Origin: Candidatus Rokuibacteriota bacterium
GTDB taxonomy: Bacteria > Methylomirabilota > Methylomirabilia > Rokubacteriales > CSP1-6
DNA length: 64,000 bases
NCBI GenBank assembly: GCA_003220535.1
Contig: QHSU01000055.1
Coordinates: forward strand, 1 to 64,000
Direction: 5' to 3'
Shown here: in pieces, positions 8,569 to 16,364 of the stretch
Numbering within the stretch: the first letter of the stretch is position 1
Layout of the letters: the number at the start of each line of letters is the position of its first letter
Notes under the pieces: model-generated
What the model saw: only the letters and a program-made list of their open reading frames with translations
Database searches by the model: none
What the model was told of the DNA's origin: nothing
Position numbers and translations under genes: made by a program

Positions 8569-9276
8569 TCAGACCCCCAGGTACTCGTGGATGACGCGCT
8601 GGTCGGCGCGCAATTCGGCCGCCGACGCGTGGTGGCGCACGGCGCCCTTCTCCATGATGTAGACGCGCCCGGCCGCGTCGAGCGTCAGCGGAACGTTCTG
8701 CTCGACGAGGAGGATCGCCACCCCGTCGCGGTGGAGCGCGTGTACGATCTCCTGGATCTGGGCGACCATGCGGGGCATGAGCCCCTCGGTGGGCTCGTCG
8801 AGCAGAATGATCTTCGGCTCGAGCACCATCGCGCGCGCGATGGCGAGCATCTGTTGCTCGCCGCCCGAGAGCGTCCCACCCGCCTGATTGCGTCGCTCCC
8901 TCAGGATCGGGAAGTAGCTGTAGACCTTCTCGAGCAGCCGCTCGCGGCCTTCCGGAGTCGTCCCGCGACGGTCGAGGCCGGTGCGAAGGTTCTCGAGCAC
9001 CGTCAGCAGGCGGAAGATCCGCCGCTCCTCCGGCACCCACGCGATGCCGAGGCCGGCCAGCCCGTGGGGCGGCACCCCGTGCAGGTCCCGCCCGTCGAAC
9101 GTGATGCGGCCGCCCGTTCGGCGCACCATCCCCATGATCGCCTTGAGCGTCGTCGTCTTGCCCACGCCGTTGCGGCCGAGCAGGCCGACCACCTCGCCCG
9201 CGCGCACCTCGATGGACACGCGGTGCAGCACGTGGGACTTCCCGTAGTGGGCGTCGACGTTCTCGAGGACCAGCAT
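8569..9276 (-). CDS. livF: ABC transporter ATP-binding protein LivF
   Basis: 235 residues. Walker A GRNGVGKT at residues 34-41, signature LSGGEQQ, Walker B IILLDEPTEGL, followed by the switch region (LLVEQNVPLTL). The C-terminus VIHEYLGV matches LivF. The start overlaps the livG stop by one base (TGATG). It pairs with LivG as the ATPase dimer on the cytoplasmic face. Confidence 0.94.
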   Translation of the reverse strand: MLVLENVDAHYGKSHVLHRVSIEVRAGEVVGLLGRNGVGKTTTLKAIMGMVRRTGGRITFDGRDLHGVPPHGLAGLGIAWVPEERRIFRLLTVLENLRTGLDRRGTTPEGRERLLEKVYSYFPILRERRNQAGGTLSGGEQQMLAIARAMVLEPKIILLDEPTEGLMPRMVAQIQEIVHALHRDGVAILLVEQNVPLTLDAAGRVYIMEKGAVRHHASAAELRADQRVIHEYLGV

Positions 9277-10031
9277 CAGGTCTTGAGGTAGACCTCTTGG
9301 ACGCGCGGGTTGGCCTGGATCTCGGCCGGCCGGCCCTCGGCCAGCACTTCGCCGTAGTTCAGCACGGTGATCGTGTGGGCGAGGCCCATCACGACCTCCA
9401 TGTCGTGCTCTACGACGAGGATCGTGAGGTCGCGGGCGATGCGGCGGACGAGGTCCACCGTCGCGTGCGTCTCGGCCACGCTCATCCCGGCCGTCGGCTC
9501 GTCGAGGCAGAGAAGCTTCGGCTCCGTGGCGAGCGCGATGCCGATCTCGAGGTTGCGCTGCTCGCCGTGCGAGAGATTCGCCGCGAGCTCGTCCTCCTTG
9601 CCGGCGAGGCCCACGTCGGTGAGGACGGCGCGCGCTCTGTCGATGACGTCGGCGTAGGCTCGATGGTGGCGCAGCATGCTCCAGTTGTGGTGGCGGGACT
9701 GGCTGGCGATCCGGACGTTTTCCAGAACCGTGGCGCCGGGCAGGATGTTGGTGATCTGGTAGGAGCGCGCAATCGCCTTCCGGGAGATGGTGTAAGGCGG
9801 CAGGCCCGCGATGTCTTCGCCGTTGAACACGATCCGGCCACTCGTGGGTCGGAGCACGCCGGTCAGACAGTTGAAGAAGGTGGACTTTCCGGCGCCGTTG
9901 GGGCCGATGATCGCGCGGATCTCCCCGGTGGGCACGGCGAGGGACACGTTGCTGAGCGCCGCCAGCCCACCGAAGCGGACCGTCAGCGCCTCCGTCTTGA
10001 GAATCGGCGACGCTGCAGTCAGGGTGGACAC
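9276..10031 (-). CDS. livG: ABC transporter ATP-binding protein LivG
   Basis: 251 residues. Walker A GPNGAGKS at residues 43-50, signature LSHGEQRNLEIG, Walker B LLCLDEPTAGMS, His-switch VVEHDMEVVMGLA. The C-terminus NPRVQEVYLKT is typical of LivG. It is separated from livK upstream by about 140 bp holding a strong hairpin and a G-rich repeat, an arrangement that commonly lets the binding protein be expressed above the ATPases. Confidence 0.94.
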   Translation of the reverse strand: MSTLTAASPILKTEALTVRFGGLAALSNVSLAVPTGEIRAIIGPNGAGKSTFFNCLTGVLRPTSGRIVFNGEDIAGLPPYTISRKAIARSYQITNILPGATVLENVRIASQSRHHNWSMLRHHRAYADVIDRARAVLTDVGLAGKEDELAANLSHGEQRNLEIGIALATEPKLLCLDEPTAGMSVAETHATVDLVRRIARDLTILVVEHDMEVVMGLAHTITVLNYGEVLAEGRPAEIQANPRVQEVYLKT

Positions 10032-10069
10032 GTCCTAGAGAAGGTCGAGAAGCGGAAGAAGATCGAGAA

Positions 10070-10092
10070 GCGCCCCGGGTTTCCCGGGGCGC
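10070..10092 (-). terminator. Perfect 10-bp GC hairpin between livK and livG (attenuator-like)
   Basis: Arms 10070-10079 and 10083-10092 (GCGCCCCGGG / CCCGGGGCGC) are exactly complementary around a TTT loop. The hairpin follows livK and precedes livG on the minus strand and lacks a U-run, so it is more likely a partial terminator or a 3' stabiliser of livK mRNA than a full stop. Differential expression within the operon is inferred. Confidence 0.55.
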
Positions 10093-10114
10093 TCAGCGCA
10101 TCTGGGGGGGTATG

Positions 10115-10173
10115 GGGGGCCATGTCGGGGCCCCCATGTCCCTAGCCGGGCCACGTCGGGGCCCCCCCATGTC
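10115..10173. repeat. Two tandem imperfect copies of a GC-rich 28-30 bp unit
   Basis: The stretch contains GCCATGTCGGGGCCCCC then CATGTCC (10119-10141) and again GCCACGTCGGGGCCCCCCC then ATGTCC (10150-10173). Each unit holds a short GGGGCCCC palindrome. It abuts the livK stop codon at 10175. No function is evident beyond adding secondary structure 3' of livK. Confidence 0.6.
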
Positions 10174-10174
10174 C

Positions 10175-11479
10175 TCAAACGAACTTGCACGCCGGTGGGA
10201 CGATCGTTTTCTCTTTCGGGATCACGTCCAGGAGCTTGTGCTTGTTGTTCTGGATCGTGAAGATGAACTCGCGGAGGAACGCCTGGTGGTCTTCCTTCCG
10301 GAGGGTCTTGTCTCCCTGCGGGAAGTCGTCGCCCTCCTTGACCTCCATGCCCTCCAGGGCCTCGATGAGCTTCATCGTGTCTTCGCGGCCGCGGAAGCCG
10401 GACTTCTGGATCCCGAGCTTGAGGAAATTCATGGCCTCGAAGTTCGACTGGACGTAGCGGTCCGGCAGCGGGCCGGACGGATCGATCTGCTTGAGGGCGG
10501 CGACGGCCTGGTCGAAGAATTTCTTGTGATGGGGCGTGTTCAGCGGCGGGTCCATCACCGGGATGTAGCGGTTGATGCCGACGAATCCCTCGATCTTCGG
10601 GCCCAGCGCCGGCAGGTGGGTGGATTCTGCGATGGCGCCGTCGCCCGCGTACTTGTACTTCTTGGTGAGCCCGAGATCGTAGACCGCGCTCGTGAAGTTG
10701 ACGGCGTTCGCACCGAAGAAGATCCCGAAGAGCCCGTCGAAGCTGCCGCTGATCTTCGAGACGAACGGCGCCATGTCGGCCGTGCCCAGCGGTACACCCG
10801 TGGTGCCGACGACCTCGCCGCCGTTCTTCTTGATCTCATCGATGTACGCGTCGCGCGTGGACTGGCCCCACGCGTAGTCGAGGAACGCGATGTGCCACTT
10901 CTTGCCCATCTTCTTCACCAGATACGGGGAGATCGCGACCGCCTGGGCCGGCGCGTAGTCGAAGGGCCGGAAGACGAAGCGGCTGCACTTGGTCGTGGTG
11001 ATCGTGGTGTCCAGGCAGACGCCGATCATCCAGACGGTCCGGTGCTCCTCGAAGACCGGCATACAGGCCAGACATACGTTGGAGAGGTAGCCGCCCTCTG
11101 CGATGTCGACCTTGTCCTCGAGCACGAGCTTCTCGGCCTTACGGCGGCCCACATCGGGCTTCGACTCGTAGTCGGCGACCACCAGCTCGATGGGTCGACC
11201 GTTGACACCACCCGACTTGTTGATCCGCTCGACGGCCATCTGCGTGCCGACCAGCGCGGTTTTGCCGCCGGCCGCGCCCGTGCCGGAGAGCGGCTGGAGA
11301 ACGCCGACCTTGTACGGCTTGGCCTGCCCGAACGCCTCGCGCCACGGTGCCGGGACGAGCACGGTCGCGCCGAGGGCGCCGGCGGTCGCCGACGAGAGCG
11401 CCAGGAACTTGCGCCGCGTCGTCTTGCCGCTCCACCACATGTTCTTCGCCCAGGCTTCGTCCTGCCAGCGCTCAGCCAT
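10175..11479 (-). CDS. livK: LivK-type periplasmic substrate-binding protein with Tat-like signal
   Basis: 434 residues. The N-terminus has a twin-arginine motif TTRRKFL at residues 20-26 followed by a hydrophobic stretch ending near FGQA, so folded export by Tat is likely. The mature protein is a type-1 periplasmic binding fold (YKVGVLQPLSGTGAAGGK, VNGRPIELVVADYESKPDVG, LLFGIFFGANAVNF). An unusual Cys-containing loop GGYLSNVCLACMPVFEEH occurs in the ligand-cleft region. The start at 11479 is set by a strong Shine-Dalgarno AAGGAGGA just upstream; the upstream open stretch lies in repeat DNA. It heads livKGFHM and delivers substrate to LivHM. Confidence 0.93.
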   Translation of the reverse strand: MAERWQDEAWAKNMWWSGKTTRRKFLALSSATAGALGATVLVPAPWREAFGQAKPYKVGVLQPLSGTGAAGGKTALVGTQMAVERINKSGGVNGRPIELVVADYESKPDVGRRKAEKLVLEDKVDIAEGGYLSNVCLACMPVFEEHRTVWMIGVCLDTTITTTKCSRFVFRPFDYAPAQAVAISPYLVKKMGKKWHIAFLDYAWGQSTRDAYIDEIKKNGGEVVGTTGVPLGTADMAPFVSKISGSFDGLFGIFFGANAVNFTSAVYDLGLTKKYKYAGDGAIAESTHLPALGPKIEGFVGINRYIPVMDPPLNTPHHKKFFDQAVAALKQIDPSGPLPDRYVQSNFEAMNFLKLGIQKSGFRGREDTMKLIEALEGMEVKEGDDFPQGDKTLRKEDHQAFLREFIFTIQNNKHKLLDVIPKEKTIVPPACKFV

Positions 11480-11599
11480 TGGTAGTTCCTCCTTGCGCCG
11501 CGCGCGCCGCCGCCGCGAGCCTACGGCGTGAGCAGCGGGATCGCCGGTATGAGAATTGCTCCTACTTACACTAACCTTCCTGACCGTGCAAGGGTTCAC

Positions 11600-11769
11600 C
11601 TTTAGCCGACGCCGGACGCGGGTGCGCGGTAGGGTCGACCGGACCCGTTCCCGCAACGGGGCGACGGACCGCGACGCGCCCGGATGGAGCCCAGCCGCGG
11701 CGGGGCAGCGGACGCGTGCCGCGTGGTCCGGCGACCCCTACCGCGCACCCGCGTCCGGCGTCGGCTAAA
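11600..11769. repeat. Palindromic element, copy A (about 170 bp inverted repeat)
   Basis: Outer arms of about 33-36 nt (11600-11635 and 11734-11769) are reverse complements apart from one inserted base. They enclose a spacer carrying, on the minus strand, GGACCACGCGGCACGCG, GCTGGGCTCCATCCGGG and GGGAACGGGTCC. The same three inner blocks recur at about 14220-14390 and 43264-43424 with different but again self-complementary outer arms. It lies between the SDR gene and livK, and its right end supplies the SDR stop codon. Confidence 0.8.
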
Positions 11770-12544
11770 GGGTACCCGGGTAGGCGCCGCCGTCGAGGAC
11801 GAAGTTCTGGCCGGTGATGTAGCCGGCCTGGGCGCTGCAGACGAACGCGCACACTTCGCCGAACTCCGCCGCGGTGCCGAAGCGTCCCGCCGGGTTCTGC
11901 GCCTGCCGTTCCTTGGCGACCTGCTCGACCGGCTTGCCGCTGGCCTTGGCCTGGGCCGCGATGTTGGAGCGCAGCCGGTCGGTGTCGAAGGGTCCGGGCA
12001 GGATGTTGTTGATCGTCACGTTGTGGGCGACGGTCTTGCGGCTGAGCCCGGCGATGAAGCCCGTGAGCCCGGCGCGCGCGCCGTTGGAGAGGCCGAGACT
12101 CTCGATGGGCGACTTCACCGAGACCGACGTGATGTTGACGATGCGGCCGAAGCGCCGGCTGATCATGCCGTCCACGGTCGCCTTGATCAGGAAGATCGGC
12201 GTGAGCATGTTGGCGTCGAGCGCCCGCAGCCACACCTCGCGGTCCCACTCGCGGAAATCGCCGGGCGGCGGACCGCCCGCGTTGTTCACGAGGATGTCCG
12301 GGTTAGGGCATGCCTGCAGGAGCGCCGCCCGCACCGCGTCTGTCGTGATGTCGCCCGCCACCGTCATCACCCGCACGCCGGTCGCCTCGTGGATCTCCTT
12401 CGCGGCCGCCTCGAGCGCGTCCTTGGTGCGCGCATTCATGGTGATGTTCACGCCCTCGCGCGCGAGGGACATCGCACAGCCCTTGCCGAGCCCCTTGCTG
12501 GCGGCGCAGACGATCGCGTTCTTGCCCTTGATCCCGAGATCCAT
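11765..12544 (-). CDS. Short-chain dehydrogenase/reductase family protein with altered catalytic residues
   Basis: 259 residues. The Rossmann core has AASKGLGKG (cofactor glycine motif), DILVNNAGG and VNITSVSV. Where the classical Tyr-xxx-Lys would be, the sequence reads LSNGARAG, so Tyr and Lys appear replaced by Ser and Arg. A subfamily with LSNAxR at this place is known among FabG-like proteins, so this is probably inherited rather than an error; redox activity is uncertain. The C-terminus (GAYPGTL) ends inside the palindromic repeat. It sits 32 bp after the hydrolase/DHDPS gene and upstream of livK. Confidence 0.85.
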   Translation of the reverse strand: MDLGIKGKNAIVCAASKGLGKGCAMSLAREGVNITMNARTKDALEAAAKEIHEATGVRVMTVAGDITTDAVRAALLQACPNPDILVNNAGGPPPGDFREWDREVWLRALDANMLTPIFLIKATVDGMISRRFGRIVNITSVSVKSPIESLGLSNGARAGLTGFIAGLSRKTVAHNVTINNILPGPFDTDRLRSNIAAQAKASGKPVEQVAKERQAQNPAGRFGTAAEFGEVCAFVCSAQAGYITGQNFVLDGGAYPGTL

Positions 12545-12576
12545 AGTCGCCTCGCTCCTCTCAGAGGTTGGAGAGC

Positions 12577-14148
12577 TTAGCGCCGCTCCGCGACGAGGCC
12601 CGACGCCACGAGCGCCCGGCGGATCGCCTCCCGCTCCGCGGCACCGACCGGTGTCAGCGGCGGCCGGACGTGGGCGGCCGGGATCCGCCCGAGCAGGACG
12701 AGCGCTTCCTTCATCCGGTTGTGCATGTCGACGAAGGGCGGCGCGTAGAAGACGGAGACCAGCGCCGCCAGACGGTCGTTGATCCGGCGCGCGCCGTCGA
12801 GGTCGCCCTTCACGCACGCGTCGAAGAGCTCGACCTGCAGATCGGCGGTGACGCTGCCCATCCCCGAGATCGCACCGTCGGCGCCCAGCAGGAAGGTCGC
12901 CATCAACGACATCGTGAACGACGAGAGCATCGCCACGGGACGGTTGGTGGCGCGCAGCGCTCGCAGGTTCGCCTCGAAGGCCACGATCTCGTTCGACCAG
13001 TCCTTCACGGCGGCGACCTGGGGGATCTCGGCGAGCATCGCGAGGGTCTCCGGCGCGTAGCCGATCCCGGAGGCCGGCGGGTACTCGAACACGATGATCG
13101 GCAGATCCGCGCCGGCTGCGATCTCGGAGAAATGGCGGCGCACCATGTCGGGCTTGAGCTGAGCGCCCCACATGAAAAGCGTCGGCGGGAAGACCAGCAC
13201 GCCCGCCGCGCCCGCCGCACGCGCGTCGCGGGCGAGCTCGACCGCCTCCCGCGTGCCGTCGGAATAGACGCCGGCGACGACCGGACACGCCCCGGCGACC
13301 TCGTCCAGCGCGATCGACAGCGCCCACTTTCGTTCCTCGCGGCTCAGCGAGGACACCTCCGAGGCGTGCCCGTTGGCGACGATGCCGGTGACGCCGCGCG
13401 TGTCGACGAGCCAGCGCAGGTGCCGGCGGTAGGCGGGCTCGTCGATCGCCAGGTCTGATGTGAAGGGAAGCAGGTTGGCGGGCATGATGCCCGAGAAGCG
13501 CAGCGGCTGACTCATCGCGCCCTCCTCACCACCTCGAGATCTGATCGGCGACTTCCTGCCAGTGACGACGCGGCCGTACGCCCTGCCGATGATGTCGAGG
13601 GTAGCGCGCTGGATCTCCGGCCAGAGCGTCGCGACGCCGTCCTCGACCACGGTGATCCGGTACTCGCGGTGGAGCGCGGCGATCACCGTCGCCAACACAC
13701 ACAGATCAGTCATCGTACCGGTGACGACGAGCGATGTCACGCCTCGGGCGCGGAGCGCCCCGTCGAGCGGCGTGCCGGCGAATGCGTCGTACCCGCGCTT
13801 GCGGACGACCAGGTCGCCCGGTCGCGGCGCCAGGTCGGGCACCGTGTCGGCGCTCGGGGTGCCCTCCAGGCACGAGGAGGACGGCAGCCCGAAGCCGCGT
13901 GGCGCTCCCGGCGGCGCGAGCTGGTGCTCGGGATGGAGGCTGCCGATGAGCAGGGGCGCGCTTTCGGAGTACACGAACTCGGTGAACACCACCGGCAGAC
14001 CCTTTGCGCGGAAGCTGTCCAGAAGCATGCGGATCACGGGCACGATCTCACGCGCCGGCGGGACTTCCATCGCCTCGCCGGGGTCGAGAAAGCCGCGCTG
14101 CATGTCCACGACAACCAGCGCCGTCCGCCCCCGCTCTGGCGCCAGCAC
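12577..14148 (-). CDS. Cysteine hydrolase (isochorismatase-like) fused in frame to a DHDPS-family aldolase
   Basis: One uninterrupted 523-residue frame. Residues 1-205 are an isochorismatase-like hydrolase with catalytic D15 (VVVDMQ), K117 (VVRKRGYDAF) and C150 (TGTMTDLCVLAT). Residues 212-523 are a complete DHDPS/N-acetylneuraminate-lyase-type TIM barrel (GIMPANLLPF, GIVANGHASE, FEYPPASG, VAAVKDWSNE with the Schiff-base Lys). A GAGGAGG Shine-Dalgarno at 13521-13527 stands 5 nt before an internal ATG at 13515, so the aldolase may also be made separately. Either a true fusion or two genes whose separating stop is absent. The start codon is GTG. Substrates are unknown; the pairing suggests amide or keto-acid catabolism. 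Confidence 0.85.
   Translation of the reverse strand: MLAPERGRTALVVVDMQRGFLDPGEAMEVPPAREIVPVIRMLLDSFRAKGLPVVFTEFVYSESAPLLIGSLHPEHQLAPPGAPRGFGLPSSSCLEGTPSADTVPDLAPRPGDLVVRKRGYDAFAGTPLDGALRARGVTSLVVTGTMTDLCVLATVIAALHREYRITVVEDGVATLWPEIQRATLDIIGRAYGRVVTGRKSPIRSRGGEEGAMSQPLRFSGIMPANLLPFTSDLAIDEPAYRRHLRWLVDTRGVTGIVANGHASEVSSLSREERKWALSIALDEVAGACPVVAGVYSDGTREAVELARDARAAGAAGVLVFPPTLFMWGAQLKPDMVRRHFSEIAAGADLPIIVFEYPPASGIGYAPETLAMLAEIPQVAAVKDWSNEIVAFEANLRALRATNRPVAMLSSFTMSLMATFLLGADGAISGMGSVTADLQVELFDACVKGDLDGARRINDRLAALVSVFYAPPFVDMHNRMKEALVLLGRIPAAHVRPPLTPVGAAEREAIRRALVASGLVAERR
13515..13527 (-). promoter_or_regulatory. Internal ribosome binding site before the DHDPS domain
   Basis: On the minus strand GAGGAGG, then 5 nt, then ATG at 13515 in frame with the upstream hydrolase domain. 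The domain that follows starts with a normal DHDPS N-terminus (MSQPLRFSGIMPANLLPF). This supports independent initiation of the aldolase within a continuous frame. Confidence 0.6.
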
Positions 14149-14217
14149 GGCTCGAAGATCTCGCGGCGGTCGGCCATCTTAGCGTTCTGTCCTCGAACTC
14201 ATGCTGAGACTGCGCCG

Positions 14218-14395
14218 CAGGCGGAGGCGACGGGCGGGTGCGGCAGGGATCGACCGGACCACGCCGCACGCGAGCGCTGCCCCGAGGTGGCTGGGCTCCA
14301 TCCGGGTGCGCTGCGCCCGTCGCCGCGTCGAGGGAACGGGTCCTGTCGACCCCTACCGTACCCGCCCGTCGCCCCCGGCGCCGCGTGATCGGTAG
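14218..14395. repeat. Palindromic element, copy B
   Basis: Contains GGACCACGCCGCACGCG, GCTGGGCTCCATCCGGG and GGGAACGGGTCC in the same order and spacing class as copies A and C. The flanks GGCGACGGGCGGGTGCGG and CCGTACCCGCCCGTCGCC are near-perfect reverse complements but differ from the arms of the other copies. It fills most of the 268-bp gap between the oxidoreductase stop (14417) and the hydrolase start (14148); nothing else is seen in that gap. Confidence 0.8.
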
Positions 14396-14416
14396 CAGGA
14401 CTTCGCGGATGGAACA

Positions 14417-15388
14417 CTAGCGGCGCCCGCGATCCGCGTCTGTCGCGGCGGCATGGGCGAGGCGTGGGAGGATTTCTTGGGAGATCTGCTCGACCTGGTC
14501 GGGCTCGTAGCGGTAGGGGATCAGGATGATCCGGTCGACGCCCGACTCGGCGTGGGCGCGGAGCTGCTCCACGCACTCGTCCACGCTTCCACGGATCGCG
14601 TGCTCGATCGTCGACTCGCTCCACGCGGCGACGTCCCATTCGGTCTCGAGCCAGCGGCGCATCGGCGCCTCGGTCGCCTCGCGCGAGCGACCGACGTAGA
14701 TCGCGAGCTGGTTCGTGCCGGTGAGCGTCTTCGGGTCCCGGCCCGCCTCCTGCGCGAATCGGACGATCTTGTCCCACGAGCGTCGATAGCTCTCCGGCGT
14801 GTAGAAATACGTGAGCCACCCGTCGCCGTGCGTGGCGACGCGTTTCAGGACCGCGTCCACGTAGCCGCCGATCAGGATGGGCGGACGCGGTCGCTGGGCA
14901 GGACGCGGTAGCATCACCGCTTCGCGCAGGTTGAGCTCATCGGCCTGGAGGGTGACGCGGTCCTCGGTCCAGAGACGCGTGAGGATCTCGAGGTTCCGCT
15001 CGAAGAGCCGGCCGCGCCGCTTGAACGGCACGCCGACGGCGTCGAACTCGCGCGCGTACCAGCCGGCGGCCACGCCGAGGATCAGGCGGCCCTTCGAGAC
15101 GACGTCGAGCGTGCCGAGCGCCTTGGCCGCCACGGTCGGGTTCCGCAACGGGAGCACCAGGACGCCGGTCCCGAGCTTGATACGGCTGGTCCGCGCCGCG
15201 ATCGCCGTCAGCGTGCCGACGGCGTCGAGAATGGGGAAGGCCGGCTCGACGCCGAGGATGACGTGGTCCCACGCCCAGAGCGACTCGAAGCCGAGCGCCT
15301 CGGCCCGCTCGGCGTAAGCGTAGAGCCCGTCGATGTCGGGAGTCTCGCCGGGTCCCACGAAGTTCTTGAGCGCCAGGCCGAACTTCAT
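14417..15388 (-). CDS. LLM-class flavin/F420-dependent oxidoreductase
   Basis: 323 residues: MKFGLALKNFVGPGETPDI, AEALGFESLWAWDHVILG, LGTGVLVLPLRNPTVAAKAL, SKGRLILGVAAGWYAREFDA, RPRPPILIGGYVDAVLKRV. This is the same subfamily pattern as the oxidoreductase at 4.2 kb, but the two are clearly diverged. The substrate is unknown. It follows the acetyltransferase gene by 20 bp on the same strand and is closed at its 3' side by palindrome copy B. Confidence 0.88.
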   Translation of the reverse strand: MKFGLALKNFVGPGETPDIDGLYAYAERAEALGFESLWAWDHVILGVEPAFPILDAVGTLTAIAARTSRIKLGTGVLVLPLRNPTVAAKALGTLDVVSKGRLILGVAAGWYAREFDAVGVPFKRRGRLFERNLEILTRLWTEDRVTLQADELNLREAVMLPRPAQRPRPPILIGGYVDAVLKRVATHGDGWLTYFYTPESYRRSWDKIVRFAQEAGRDPKTLTGTNQLAIYVGRSREATEAPMRRWLETEWDVAAWSESTIEHAIRGSVDECVEQLRAHAESGVDRIILIPYRYEPDQVEQISQEILPRLAHAAATDADRGRR

Positions 15389-15408
15389 CGCGACTCCCGT
15401 GACCCAGC

Positions 15409-16356
15409 CTATCGCCAGTCGTCCACGACGAAAACGTCGGACCGATCGTATCCGGGTGCGTTGAAACGGTGCATCGCAACGCCTGTGAAGTCTGTGCGAA
15501 AGCCCCGAGCGAGCATTCGCCGATACGCCTCGTGGCGGCCCGTGTTGACACACGCGACGAGTCGCGCATGGCCGCGGGCCACCGCGAGCGCCTCACACGC
15601 ATCGAGCAGGCGCTCGAAGCGCTCGGCCGCGCCATCGCCTCCGCGCACCGCGCCGAACTTCACCAAGCAGACATCCTTCGTCTCGGCTTCGGAGCCGGGA
15701 CCGAAATCGCAGACACTGAAGCCTGCCAGCTTGGCGTCGTCCGGGAGCAGGATCGTGTCGCCGATCGCTTGCGAGGCGACGGCCTCGATCTCCCGCTCGA
15801 CGTTCAACCCGGCGTAGACGCTGTCGGTGACCTCGCGACACGCTCGCACGTACCCGCCTCGGTCACGCTCCGGCGTCTCCGACAGCCGCGCCCCGTGCGC
15901 CGGAAGCTGCCCGCGTACCACCGGCTTGGCCATGACGGCGATCAGTGTTCGCGGCCAGTAGCCGAACTTCTGATAGAGCCCGAGGTGCTTGGGGCTGTTG
16001 GGAAAGGTGAAGAGCCCGAGATGCTCGCTTCGCCAGGCCTCGAAGCAGTCGATCGTGGGCTCGAGCAGTCGCTTGGCGATGCCCCGGTTCCACAGGTCCG
16101 GGCGGACGGTGAGGGGGCCGAACAGCCCGACGCTGCCCCAGTTGATGGCGCAGTTCGAGCCGACGATCTCGCCATCCAATTTCGCGGCGAGCACGGCGGT
16201 CGGATCGGTCCGCCATCGCGAGCCGACGATATCGGCATCCCCGCCGAAGGTCATCGGGTCCTCGAGACCAAGGAACGTGCCGAAGGAGACGCGGAAGATG
16301 CGATCCGCGACAGGAAGCTCGCTCTCTCGAAGGGGGCGGACCACCGGGGTCGCCAA
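15409..16356 (-). CDS. GNAT-family N-acetyltransferase
   Basis: About 315 residues. The N-terminal half has a GNAT fold (VRPLRESELPVADRIFRVSF, VGLFGPLTVRPDLWNRGIAKRLL, which is the acetyl-CoA-binding RxxGxA region, then LGLYQKFGYWPRTL). The C-terminal half repeats a weaker GNAT-like pattern (LLDACEALAVARGHARLVACV, YRRMLARGFRTDFTGVAMHR), so it may be a two-domain GNAT. No ATG fits the homology start; TTG at 16356, 8 bp after the CoA-transferase stop, or GTG at 16344 are the candidates. The acceptor substrate is unknown. Confidence 0.8.
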   Translation of the reverse strand: MATPVVRPLRESELPVADRIFRVSFGTFLGLEDPMTFGGDADIVGSRWRTDPTAVLAAKLDGEIVGSNCAINWGSVGLFGPLTVRPDLWNRGIAKRLLEPTIDCFEAWRSEHLGLFTFPNSPKHLGLYQKFGYWPRTLIAVMAKPVVRGQLPAHGARLSETPERDRGGYVRACREVTDSVYAGLNVEREIEAVASQAIGDTILLPDDAKLAGFSVCDFGPGSEAETKDVCLVKFGAVRGGDGAAERFERLLDACEALAVARGHARLVACVNTGRHEAYRRMLARGFRTDFTGVAMHRFNAPGYDRSDVFVVDDWR

Positions 16357-16364
16357 CGGGTCTC

